This document shows, piece after piece, positions 36,553 to 44,239 of a DNA stretch of 64,000 nucleotides. Each line of letters starts with the position of its first letter. The first letter of the stretch is position 1. The DNA lies in NCBI GenBank assembly GCA_051747385.1, contig JBNJGB010000002.1, positions 124,001 to 188,000 of the forward strand, read 5' to 3'. The notes beneath the pieces are model-generated. The model searched no databases. It was not told where the DNA came from and worked only from the letters and a program-made list of their open reading frames with translations. Position numbers and translations under genes: made by a program. Source of the stretch: JBNJGB01 sp051747385. GTDB taxonomy: Bacteria > Myxococcota_A > UBA9042 > PHBI01 > JACKFB01.

Positions 36553-36581
36553 GAGATAACGCGGCGCGTTACCCGCGTCAA
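36553..36581 (-). promoter_or_regulatory. Predicted promoter of the phasin-like gene
   Basis: TTGACG (36581-36576), 17-base spacer, TATCTC (36558-36553) on the minus strand, placing the start about 20 bases ahead of the ATG and just upstream of AAGGAGGT. Confidence 0.5.
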
Positions 36582-36645
36582 CAGCTTTTGACACGGCGCG
36601 TCACGATTCCGCGAAGACCGATGAAACCGTCGCCTCGACGGTGGG

Positions 36646-36936
36646 TTACGGATCGCCCGCGTCCCCCTTTACCTTCTTGACGCGCACGTTCGGGGTGGCC
36701 CCCTCCCCGCCTGCGTCATGACGCGCGTCATCGGTGGACCCGGCGTCCGGCCGCGCGGCGCCCTCGCCCGCCACCGTGCCGAAGCAGCCGGCGGCGCCCT
36801 CCGCGAGCTGGTTCCACAGGACGAACAGCATCACGAGTGCGATCACCGCCATCACGAGCTGCATGAGGGAGCGGCGCTGGCGGCGGGCGATGTCCGCGGC
36901 ACGCCCCCGGACGTGTCGGCGGCGGCGGCGTGCCAT
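36646..36936 (-). CDS. Small single-pass membrane protein
   Basis: A 96-residue protein: an Arg-rich N-terminus (MARRRRRHVRGRAADIARRQ), one transmembrane helix (about 25-45, MQLVMAVIALVMLFVLWNQL) and a hydrophilic Asp/Gly tail ending VKKVKGDAGDP. Topology should be tail-out with the basic N-terminus in the cytoplasm. The start codon overlaps the stop of the upstream secreted-protein gene (TGATG). No family recognised. Confidence 0.65.
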   Translation of the reverse strand: MARRRRRHVRGRAADIARRQRRSLMQLVMAVIALVMLFVLWNQLAEGAAGCFGTVAGEGAARPDAGSTDDARHDAGGEGATPNVRVKKVKGDAGDP

Positions 36937-37547
36937 CAGTCCTCGTCTCCCAGATCGACCCGGTAGGTCTTGAAGTCGAAGGCGTGGACGAAGTCCCCCT
37001 CCCACTCCAGGGGATCGGCGATCTTCTGGTGATAGACGATGGCGGCGTTCTTGCCGCGCGGGCCCCAGGCCACCTGCTTCACGAAGGCCTCGGCCGGCTC
37101 GCCCTCCTCGGTCTCCATGAGGTCCACCCGCTCGTACTCGCCGATGCGCTCGCCCTTCATCACGTAGATGACGAGCTCGCCTCCCTTGACCGCGGTGAGG
37201 ATCGTGTACGGCTTGCGCGGGTTGTCGGGCTTGGCGTGGAGCTCCTCGTCGATGTCGTGCTTCCGCACCACCCGGCGCCACACGACCTCCTCCGCGTCCT
37301 CGCGGAAGGGATAGGCCTTCAACAGCTCGTTGCGCCTGGTGTCGCGCACCTGGAACACGGTCCCGACGTTCTCGTCGACCACGCGGAGCACGTACTCGCG
37401 ACCGCTGTCCGAGAAGCCGACGATCTCCATCTGCTGCTTGCTGGACGGGACGCCGGCGGCGCCGCGGGGCTCGGCCGTCGCGGCGGCGGCCGAGAGGGTC
37501 ACGACGGCGGCGAGGCACGAGACGATGAGGGGGCGGCGAGCGCGCAT
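36936..37547 (-). CDS. Secreted protein of unknown function
   Basis: A 203-residue exported protein: signal peptide MRARRPLIVSCLAAVVTLSA, cleavage near ATAEP, then a mostly beta-rich domain (QQMEIVGFSDSGREYVLRVV, ELVIYVMKGERIGEYERVDL, QVAWGPRGKNAAIVYHQKIA) whose repeated strand-turn pattern resembles a small propeller-like or DUF2259-like fold. A strong AAGGAGGT lies 4 bases before the ATG. It precedes and overlaps a small membrane protein gene. Family not established. Confidence 0.72.
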   Translation of the reverse strand: MRARRPLIVSCLAAVVTLSAAAATAEPRGAAGVPSSKQQMEIVGFSDSGREYVLRVVDENVGTVFQVRDTRRNELLKAYPFREDAEEVVWRRVVRKHDIDEELHAKPDNPRKPYTILTAVKGGELVIYVMKGERIGEYERVDLMETEEGEPAEAFVKQVAWGPRGKNAAIVYHQKIADPLEWEGDFVHAFDFKTYRVDLGDED

Positions 37548-37623
37548 GGGGACCTCCTTGTCGCGCGGGGATCCGATCGACGTCCGGGAGCGCGCGACAT
37601 TCCCCCGGACGCCCGGCTGCATG

Positions 37624-39348
37624 TTATCGCCTCCGGAACAGCGCCGCGCCGAGGGCCGCGAGCACCAACCCCAGCCCGAACCACATCCACAGGGGGATGT
37701 CGGAACTGCCGTCCTCGGGGGGCTCCTCGTCGGCGGAGGTCTCCGGCTCCGCGCCCTCGGGCTCCGCGGCCGGCGCCTCCCCCTCCAGGGCAGCCAGGCG
37801 TGCCTCCGCGTCGGCGCGGGACACGGGCCCGCCCCCACGCTCCAGGGCGGACAGGTAGGCCTCCACGGCCCGGCGCTCGGCGTCCTTCTCCCCGTCCGCG
37901 CGCGCGAGGGCCGCCTCGGCGGCCACGGCCTCCGGCCCGGGGCGCTCCTCGTCCCACGCGGCGTCCAGGGCACGGCGGGCGTCGTCCACCTGCCCGCTCC
38001 TCGCCAGCGCCAGGGCGTGGAGCGCCGCGAGGCCCTGGGCGCCCGGCGGAGCGAGATCCCTCGCGTAGTCGAAGCGCTGGGCCGCGCACTCGTCGTCGCC
38101 GCGCGCCAGACAGCTCACGGCCCCCAGGACGAGCGCGCCGGCGTCGTCGGGCGAGGTCGCCGCCTCGCCGTCCCAGGCCTCCAGCGTGCCCTCGTCCACG
38201 ACGTCGGCCGCCGCCACCGCCGCGAGGGTCGGGGCACTCCGACCTGCCGCATCGCCCCGCTGGGCGGCGACGCGGGCCGGGGTCACGGCCTCCTCCGGCC
38301 GCCCTCCGGCGAGCGCGAGCCGCGCCTTCGCCGTCCGCAGCGTGATGGACCCGGGCGAGGCCTCGAGGCCGTCCTCGATGATGCGCCGGGCCGCGTCGCC
38401 GTCGCCCGACCGCCGGGTCACGTCGGCCCAAGCGGCGCGGACCTCGTCGCAGTCGGGCGCCGCCTTCAGCACGCGCCCGGCGACGGGGGCCACCTCCTCC
38501 GCGTGCCCCGACAGCTCCAGGTCCAGCAGGACGGCGTCCAGCTCGCAGGCCACGTGTCCGGTCTGGAGCACGGCGGCGACCAGGTTCCTGGTCGTGCGGA
38601 GATCCCCGGCCAGCGCAGCCGCCGAGGCGGCAGTCGCGCGCGTGCGCGCGCCCATCTCGTCCGCGCCGACCCCGTCCACTGCGCCGGCCGCCCTCGTCAC
38701 GGCGCGCTCGGCGATCCCCCGGGCCATGTCCCCGGCATCCGCCAGGTGGAGCGCCCGCGCCGCGCGTATGAGTGTCGGCAGGTCCTTCGGGGCCCCGGCG
38801 ACGGCCTCCTTCGCCTTGTCCAGGACGGCCCCGCGATCCCCCATCCAGGCCAGGCGGCGCGCATCACGTGCCAGGGCGCGGGCCTCCGCCACCCCCTCCT
38901 CGCGCTCCTCGGCGTCCGGGGGCACGCGGAGCCAACCCCAGCCGCCCTCGCGATCCTCCAGCAGCTCTCGGAGGCGCGCGACGGCGCGGTCGCGGGCTTC
39001 GTCGGACAGATCCGTGGACACGACCCCGAGGGCCAGCCGCTCCCCCGTCCAGAGCGCGTCCTCCGGGTTCGTCTCAGCCGGCGCGACGTACGCGGTCAGG
39101 GCCGCGTCGTCGCTCCGATAGGTGGCCGTGATCCGATTGCCCAGCTCCAGGTCCTCCAGCACCAGGCCGCCGGGGAGCCCCGACCGGCCGGGATCCACGA
39201 GGCGACGAGCCTCGTCCCTGCGGGACTCCGGCACGATCCAGGCGCGCGGGTCGGACGTGATCTCGTCGGCGTCCGCGACGGGCGCGGCCCACGCGGGCAG
39301 GGTGAGGAGGACGGTCGACAGCGACAACACGAGGCGAAACGTGATCAT
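37624..39348 (-). CDS. Secreted TPR-rich protein with C-terminal membrane anchor
   Basis: A 574-residue protein: signal peptide (cleavage near AWAAP), an N-terminal domain (about 25-150) of unknown type, a long Ala-rich helical-repeat region reading like degenerate TPRs (about 150-510), an acidic Glu/Pro linker and a C-terminal helix followed by RRR (IPLWMWFGLGLVLAALGAAL). This acidic linker, helix, basic-end layout resembles C-terminal sorting tails of the PEP-CTERM/MYXO-CTERM kind, but the cysteine of MYXO-CTERM is missing, so it may simply be a membrane anchor. Confidence 0.75.
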   Translation of the reverse strand: MITFRLVLSLSTVLLTLPAWAAPVADADEITSDPRAWIVPESRRDEARRLVDPGRSGLPGGLVLEDLELGNRITATYRSDDAALTAYVAPAETNPEDALWTGERLALGVVSTDLSDEARDRAVARLRELLEDREGGWGWLRVPPDAEEREEGVAEARALARDARRLAWMGDRGAVLDKAKEAVAGAPKDLPTLIRAARALHLADAGDMARGIAERAVTRAAGAVDGVGADEMGARTRATAASAAALAGDLRTTRNLVAAVLQTGHVACELDAVLLDLELSGHAEEVAPVAGRVLKAAPDCDEVRAAWADVTRRSGDGDAARRIIEDGLEASPGSITLRTAKARLALAGGRPEEAVTPARVAAQRGDAAGRSAPTLAAVAAADVVDEGTLEAWDGEAATSPDDAGALVLGAVSCLARGDDECAAQRFDYARDLAPPGAQGLAALHALALARSGQVDDARRALDAAWDEERPGPEAVAAEAALARADGEKDAERRAVEAYLSALERGGGPVSRADAEARLAALEGEAPAAEPEGAEPETSADEEPPEDGSSDIPLWMWFGLGLVLAALGAALFRRR

Positions 39349-39398
39349 GGGCCGGGAGCCTAGCAGAATCCCCGCCGGTGTGCCGCTTCATGGGCGAT

Positions 39399-39480
39399 CT
39401 CTTGCCCTCGCCTGAAAGAGCGGCTCCCGCCCGGAGATCCGCTGCGCGGGCGGGGACGCCCGAGAGGGTTCCAACCCGGT
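39399..39480. repeat. Repeat copy C (hexamer start, conserved 50 bp, hairpin)
   Basis: Starts with CCCTTG-like hexamers and CCTGAA, continues with a ~50-base stretch about 80% identical to 54502-54593, and ends in the hairpin GGGT-TCCA-ACCC. It lies in the 461-base gap 39349-39809. Confidence 0.6.
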
Positions 39481-39650
39481 CGGCCGCGGCGTTCGGGCCG
39501 GCTGGCAGCTGTTCGGAGTCACTTCGCCGCGCGCGGGTCCCTCGTGGCCGGCCAGAACCGCGCACCTCCCAAGCGAACGCGAGCGCCGACGATCCTGTGA
39601 CCGTACTTCCTGGCCGCGCGACCGGCGCCACGGCCGGAGGAGAGCCGGTC

Positions 39651-39680
39651 GACCACGACCACGTCCACGACCACGACCAC
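39651..39680. repeat. Hexamer tract (GACCAC/GTCCAC)5
   Basis: Five consecutive hexamers: GACCAC, GACCAC, GTCCAC, GACCAC, GACCAC. Three-unit tracts of the same type occur at 54644-54661 (same strand) and 30968-30985 (opposite strand). Between repeat C and this tract, and on to the holB promoter, no gene is evident. Confidence 0.75.
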
Positions 39681-39791
39681 GAGTGCTCATGCCGAGATGT
39701 GTGGGATCGAGGGACGTTCACGTCCACGCGGCGTGAAGCCGCCTCCGGCGGCGGACATCCCGAAACCGGACGTTCCCCTCGGCGGCGTACC

Positions 39792-39800
39792 TGCTACACT
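39792..39800 (+). promoter_or_regulatory. Extended -10 element upstream of holB
   Basis: TGCTACACT gives an extended TGn plus TACACT, ten bases ahead of the holB ATG. No good -35 is present. Such a short distance suggests a leaderless or nearly leaderless transcript, and no Shine-Dalgarno sequence is obvious. Confidence 0.35.
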
Positions 39801-39809
39801 CCGCCGGTC

Positions 39810-40907
39810 ATGGGGCTCCGGCAGGTCATCGGACACGAGCGGGTCGTCGAGGCGCTGGTCGCCGCGAATGCGCGGGGGACCGTGCACCACGCCCTGCTCT
39901 TCGCGGGGCCGGACGGCGTGGGGAAGCGCCGGGTGGCCCTGGGCTTCGTCGCGCTGGTGAACTGCACGGGCGACGCCCCGACGGACGAGGCGGGCCGGCG
40001 CGTGGACGCGTGCGGCACCTGCCGGAGCTGCCGGCGCATCCTGGCCGAGCTCGAGGCGGAGGACGCCCCGGAGGGCGAGGAGGGCGAGGCCCCGACCCAC
40101 CCGGACGTCCTGCACCTGTCGCCGCAGGAGGGGAGCCGCCAGATCCGCATCGACCCGGTGCGGGAGATCCTGCGGGTGGTGCCCTTCCCGCCCATCGAGG
40201 CCGCCTGCCGCTTCGTCGTCGTGGATCCGGCGGACACGTTCACGGACGAGGCCGCCAACGCGCTGCTCAAGAACCTCGAGGAGCCGCCGTCCCGGACTCG
40301 GTTCATCCTGCTGACCAGCCGACCGGACGCCCTGCTGACGACCATCCGCTCCCGGTGCCAGAAGATCACCTTCGGGCGGCTGGAGGAGGAGCAGGTCGTG
40401 CGGGGCCTCGTGACGCGCCAGGGCGTGGGCGAGGAGGAGGCCGGGCGGGTGGCCGGGCTGGCGGACGGGAGCCTGGGCGCGGCGATCGCCCTGCTGGACG
40501 ATCCCGTCATGGGGCGGCGGGACGAGATCGTGCGCCGGATCGCGGCCGTGGAGCCGGGGCGGGCGGCGCCGGCCTTCGCCATCGCGGCGGACCTGGGCGA
40601 GCCGAAGGACGCCCTGCCGACGGTCTTCGAGGTGCTCCGCCGCCTGTACCGCGACCTGCTGCTGCTGCGGACCGGGGCCGCGGATCGCCAGGGCCTGTCG
40701 AGCCCGCACCTCCGCCAGGAGATCCTCGAACCCATGGCGGCGCGGTACGGCGTGGCCGCGCTGCTGCACCGCCTGGACCTCATCGACGAGACGGAGCGCG
40801 GCGTCCTCCGCCGCAACCTGAACGCGCGCCTGTCCATGGAGCGGCTCATGGCGGCCCTGACGGCGCCGCCCGGCCGGGAGGGCGCGAGCACGGGAGCCCA
40901 CGGATGA
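39810..40907 (+). CDS. holB: DNA polymerase III delta-prime subunit
   Basis: Clamp-loader subunit of the replisome, 365 residues, AAA+ family. It has Walker-A-like GPDGVGKRR (about 31-39), the zinc-module cysteines between about 49 and 75 (NCTG, then CGTCRSCRR), NALLKNLEEPPSRTRFILLT and the SRC arginine-finger motif IRSRCQKITF. An acidic insertion follows the zinc module. The C-terminal domain is the expected helical collar. Start at ATG 39810 places the protein directly at the VIGHERVVEAL motif. It overlaps tatD by 4 bases. Confidence 0.95.
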   Translation: MGLRQVIGHERVVEALVAANARGTVHHALLFAGPDGVGKRRVALGFVALVNCTGDAPTDEAGRRVDACGTCRSCRRILAELEAEDAPEGEEGEAPTHPDVLHLSPQEGSRQIRIDPVREILRVVPFPPIEAACRFVVVDPADTFTDEAANALLKNLEEPPSRTRFILLTSRPDALLTTIRSRCQKITFGRLEEEQVVRGLVTRQGVGEEEAGRVAGLADGSLGAAIALLDDPVMGRRDEIVRRIAAVEPGRAAPAFAIAADLGEPKDALPTVFEVLRRLYRDLLLLRTGAADRQGLSSPHLRQEILEPMAARYGVAALLHRLDLIDETERGVLRRNLNARLSMERLMAALTAPPGREGASTGAHG

Positions 40908-41680
40908 TCATCGACAGCCACTGCCACATCGACGCCGAGCGCTTCGACCGGGATCGCGCCGAGGTCCTCGCCCGCGCCGAGGAGGCGGGGGTCGGGCGCA
41001 TGATCGTCATCGGCGCGGGGGCCGACCTGGACAACTGCCGGAGCGCCGTCGCCCTGGCCGAGGCCCACGATCACGTCTGGGCGACCGTGGGAATCCACCC
41101 CCACGACGCGCGCCGCTGCGACGAGGACGTGTACGCCACCATCCGCGACCTCACGGCCCACCCCAAGGTGGTCGCCGTGGGGGAGACCGGCCTCGACTAT
41201 CACTACGATCACAGCCCCCGCGGGGCGCAGGTGGAGGCCTTTCGCCGCTTCATCGCCATGGCGCGGGACGTGTCCCTGCCCCTGGTGCTGCACATCCGCG
41301 ACGCCCACGAGGAAGCCCTGGCCGTCCTGCGCGAAGAGGACGCGGGGGCGATCGGCGGAGTCGTCCACTGCTTCACGGGCACCAGCGCCGACGCGCGCGC
41401 CTACCTGGAGATGGGCTTCCACCTGGGGATCACGGGCATCGTGACCTTCAAGAAGGCCGGGGACCTGAAGGACGTGGTGCGGGAGGCCCCGCTGGAGCGC
41501 CTCCTGGTGGAGACGGACAGCCCGTACCTCGCCCCGACGCCCCACCGCGGCAAGCGAAACGAGCCGGCCTTCGTGGCGCGGGTCGTGGACGCCATCGCGG
41601 ACCTGCGCGAGGCGACCGCCGGCGAGATCGCCCGGCGGACCACGGCCAACACGAACCGCCTCTTCGCCCTGCCGGCCTGA
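40904..41680 (+). CDS. tatD: TatD-family metal-dependent deoxyribonuclease
   Basis: A 258-residue TIM-barrel hydrolase with all TatD metal ligands: DSHCHID at the N-terminus, GETGLDYHY (Glu), LVLHIRDA (His), HCFTG (His) and ETDSPYLAP (Asp) near the C-terminus. Family members are 3'-5' exonucleases. The ATG overlaps the holB stop (ATGA), the holB-tatD pairing being common in bacteria. Confidence 0.96.
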   Translation: MIIDSHCHIDAERFDRDRAEVLARAEEAGVGRMIVIGAGADLDNCRSAVALAEAHDHVWATVGIHPHDARRCDEDVYATIRDLTAHPKVVAVGETGLDYHYDHSPRGAQVEAFRRFIAMARDVSLPLVLHIRDAHEEALAVLREEDAGAIGGVVHCFTGTSADARAYLEMGFHLGITGIVTFKKAGDLKDVVREAPLERLLVETDSPYLAPTPHRGKRNEPAFVARVVDAIADLREATAGEIARRTTANTNRLFALPA

Positions 41681-41755
41681 GCGCGCCATCCGCGAGGAAT
41701 TCCGGGGCGTTGCCGAGCTGTTTCAGACTTTTTTGACAGACCCGTCACGAGCCCC

Positions 41756-41783
41756 TTGACCCCCTTCCGCGGCCGGCGATACA
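41756..41783 (+). promoter_or_regulatory. Promoter-like sequence entering the candidate origin
   Basis: TTGACC (41756-41761), 16-base spacer, GATACA (41778-41783), plus strand. A separate perfect TTGACA lies at 41733-41738 in the T-rich patch. No gene follows on this strand, so it would transcribe the DnaA-box region or is a chance match. Confidence 0.3.
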
Positions 41784-41834
41784 ACGCACCGCACCCCAGG
41801 GGACGAAGACTCGCCGTCGCCGTCTCCCGGGTGT

Positions 41835-42024
41835 TTGTCCACAGCAGGCCCACCGGCCTCCTCACCTGTGGATAACCCGTGGGAAACCCCCGATTCCCAC
41901 CCACGAATCCCCGACAGGGTCCAGCAACGACGCGACGTTCCGCTTCTGCGTGCGTGGTGCGTGCGATTGTGGAAAACCTGTGGAGCAACCGCACGTTCGG
42001 CGGATTTTCCACAGGTTGTGCACA
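41835..42024. other. oriC: Cluster of DnaA-box-like sites (candidate oriC)
   Basis: Within 190 bases of a gene-free gap (41681-42063) there are six 9-mers close to TTWTNCACA. They are TTGTCCACA at 41835 (+), TTATCCACA at 41867-41875 (-, perfect), TTTTCCACA at 41968-41976 (-, perfect), a weak TGCTCCACA at 41979-41987 (-), TTTTCCACA at 42005-42013 (+, perfect) and TTGTGCACA at 42016-42024 (+). A T-rich stretch (41719-41740) could be the unwinding element. holB-tatD lie on one side; dnaA and dnaN are not in the window. Confidence 0.6.
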
Positions 42025-42063
42025 GGACGCCTCGGGGCAGCCCGCCGCGGGGCGGAACCGGGC

Positions 42064-44079
42064 CTACGCGGTCCCGCGCTTGCGGTCGATGAAGCGCAGG
42101 ACGCGATCGTAGACGAACATCGCCACGATCGAGCCGAGGCCGATGAGGGCGATGTCCCACCAGATGGCCTGGGGATCGTAGGTGTCCAGGAGGACCTGTC
42201 GAGCCCCCGCGACCGTCGTGTCCAGCTTCGCGGCCAGGACCGTCATGACGTCGGAGCGCTCGATGGCCTCCACCTTCGACGGCTCCATGCCCACGACGTC
42301 CGCGAGGTGCTTGCGCGCCAGGTGGGCCTTGTCGCCGTGCTCGTCGTAGGCGCTGCCCGCGAACAGGGATCCGGCGATCCAGCCGATCGCCACGGGCACG
42401 TTGGCGTAGCCCATGAACAGGGCCTTCTGCCCCTTGGGCGCCAGGCCGGAGAGGTACTCCATCTTCTTGGGCGAGGAGAGCATCTCGCCGATGGAGAACA
42501 CCGCGATGCCGCCCAGGCAGAGCCAGCCGAACGTGGCCGTGCCGGCCAGGTACGCGCCCGTGGTGGCCACGACCATGCCGACGATGATGGAGGTCAGGGG
42601 GCGGAGGAACGAGGTCAGGTAGCCGAAGAAGACCATCGTGAAGACGATGAGCCCGGGGTTGAGGTTGATCATCCACTCCGGGTTCACCTGGGCGCCCTCC
42701 GCCGCCAGGGCCTGGAGCTCGGGAGCGGCGGCCAGGGCCTCCTGGCGGATGGCGAGGAACGCGCCGATGGCGCCGACCAGGAACGTCGGCAGGGTCACGG
42801 CCTTCGACGAGAGCTGCAGGCGGGCCGCCGTGAGAGCCAGGGCGCCGGCCGCGGGGACGGAGGCGGCCCACACGGTCCCGCCGGACGCCATCAGGGTCGC
42901 CGGGAGCCACACCGCCCCGAGGATGGCGAGGGCCACGACGACCCAGGCGGGGGCCGGAACATCGGCCACGGAGCGCCGATCCGGGCGCATGGCCAGGAAG
43001 ACGCCCGCCGCGCACACGCCGCCGTAGACGAGCCCGAGGACGACGGCCAGGGCCGTGGGGACGAGCGGGTTGGAGAAGGCCTCGCCGAGCGTGGCGATGA
43101 TGCCCGAGGTGTCGATCCAGTCGTCGATGACGTTCGGGAGCAGGTCGAAGACCTGGTTGAACATCAGCCAGAAGCCCGAGAAGACGATGCAGAACCAGAG
43201 CACCCGGTGCTGGAAGAGGCCCACCACGGAGAGGACGAAGATGGCGAAGGGGTCGTTCCGGCCCGCGTCGAAGCGCTCCTTGAACAGGCCGAAGAGCACG
43301 AAGACCGCGCCGAAGGCCGCGAACGCGACGCTGGTCCAGGGAGAGAACGCCACGAACCCGACGGCGCCGCCGAGCAGCAGCGCGGCCCACGTCCAGATGA
43401 AGCGCCGGCTCAGGGTGCGGGACCAGGCGCCCCAGGTCTCCGCCTGCTCGTCCAGGTCGCCGTGCTCCTCCTCCTCGGTGGGCTCCTGGTAGAAGGGGAG
43501 CCAGAGGAAGTTGATCGCGACGATGCCGCCGCAGGCGTAGAAGACGTACTGCCAGTCCATGAGGCGGAGCACGCCGGCGAGGACCGGGCCGAGGAAGCCG
43601 CCGATGTTCACGAGCTGGTAGAAGATGCCCCAGCCGACGGAGGCGTTGCCCTGCTTCAGGCTGGAGGCCAGCGTGCCCTGCACGCCCGGCTTGAACACGG
43701 CCGTGCCCGCCGCGAGGAACATGGCGCCGGAGAAGAAGCCCCAGTAGTCCTGGAACATCCCCATCATCACGTAGCCGACGATCTTGAGCACGATGGCCAC
43801 GGCGACCGTGTTCTTGTGGCCGTAGCGGTCCGCGTAGCCGCCGGTGAAGGCGGGGAGGAGCGACTGGACGGCGGCCCAGGCGGCGAAGATCCAGCCCTTC
43901 TGGACGTGGCTGAACTCCGGCCCGCCCAGCTCCACGGCGAGGACCATGTAGATGGCGACGACCGAGCGCACGCCGTAGTAGGCGAGCCGCTCGAACATCT
44001 CCATCACGTTGACGATCCAGAAGCGGTTGTCGAGGCTCAGGATCTGCTGCTTGAGGCCTTGTCGCGCCGTGTCGCCCAT
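42064..44079 (-). CDS. POT/PTR2-family oligopeptide transporter
   Basis: Proton-dependent peptide transporter of the major facilitator superfamily, 671 residues. The N-terminal signature MEMFERLAYYGVRSVVAIYM contains the ERxxYYG motif of the POT family, and PGVQGTLASSL and GWGIFYQLVNIGGFLGPVLA are typical of the next helices. It is longer than usual (about 450-550). The extra length is an extended middle loop with additional helices and a ~70-residue soluble insertion near the C-terminus (DEHGDKAHLARKHLADVVG and on). ATG at 44079 is preferred for the family start. Confidence 0.9.
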   Translation of the reverse strand: MGDTARQGLKQQILSLDNRFWIVNVMEMFERLAYYGVRSVVAIYMVLAVELGGPEFSHVQKGWIFAAWAAVQSLLPAFTGGYADRYGHKNTVAVAIVLKIVGYVMMGMFQDYWGFFSGAMFLAAGTAVFKPGVQGTLASSLKQGNASVGWGIFYQLVNIGGFLGPVLAGVLRLMDWQYVFYACGGIVAINFLWLPFYQEPTEEEEHGDLDEQAETWGAWSRTLSRRFIWTWAALLLGGAVGFVAFSPWTSVAFAAFGAVFVLFGLFKERFDAGRNDPFAIFVLSVVGLFQHRVLWFCIVFSGFWLMFNQVFDLLPNVIDDWIDTSGIIATLGEAFSNPLVPTALAVVLGLVYGGVCAAGVFLAMRPDRRSVADVPAPAWVVVALAILGAVWLPATLMASGGTVWAASVPAAGALALTAARLQLSSKAVTLPTFLVGAIGAFLAIRQEALAAAPELQALAAEGAQVNPEWMINLNPGLIVFTMVFFGYLTSFLRPLTSIIVGMVVATTGAYLAGTATFGWLCLGGIAVFSIGEMLSSPKKMEYLSGLAPKGQKALFMGYANVPVAIGWIAGSLFAGSAYDEHGDKAHLARKHLADVVGMEPSKVEAIERSDVMTVLAAKLDTTVAGARQVLLDTYDPQAIWWDIALIGLGSIVAMFVYDRVLRFIDRKRGTA

Positions 44080-44239
44080 TGCTGCGCTCCCGCCGGGGCC
44101 GTGACCGCGGACCGATAGCACGGATTCCGCGCGGGGGTCACGGCGGACCGTGGGCGTCGTGTGACGATGGGAAGTGGCCCGGTTGCGGGGCGGGCCGCGC
44201 AGGCGATATCGTTCGCGCGCCTTCAGGAGGAGAGCCCCC

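Noticed and set aside
39651..39680. Hexamer tract considered as part of a coding gene (His/Asp-rich peptide)
   Set aside because: The frame through it lacks a start with a ribosome-binding site and any recognisable protein; holB starts later at 39810.
41835..42092. Small plus-strand ORF across the DnaA-box cluster
   Set aside because: It is low-complexity, runs into the transporter gene on the other strand and has no ribosome-binding site. Noncoding origin function explains the region better.
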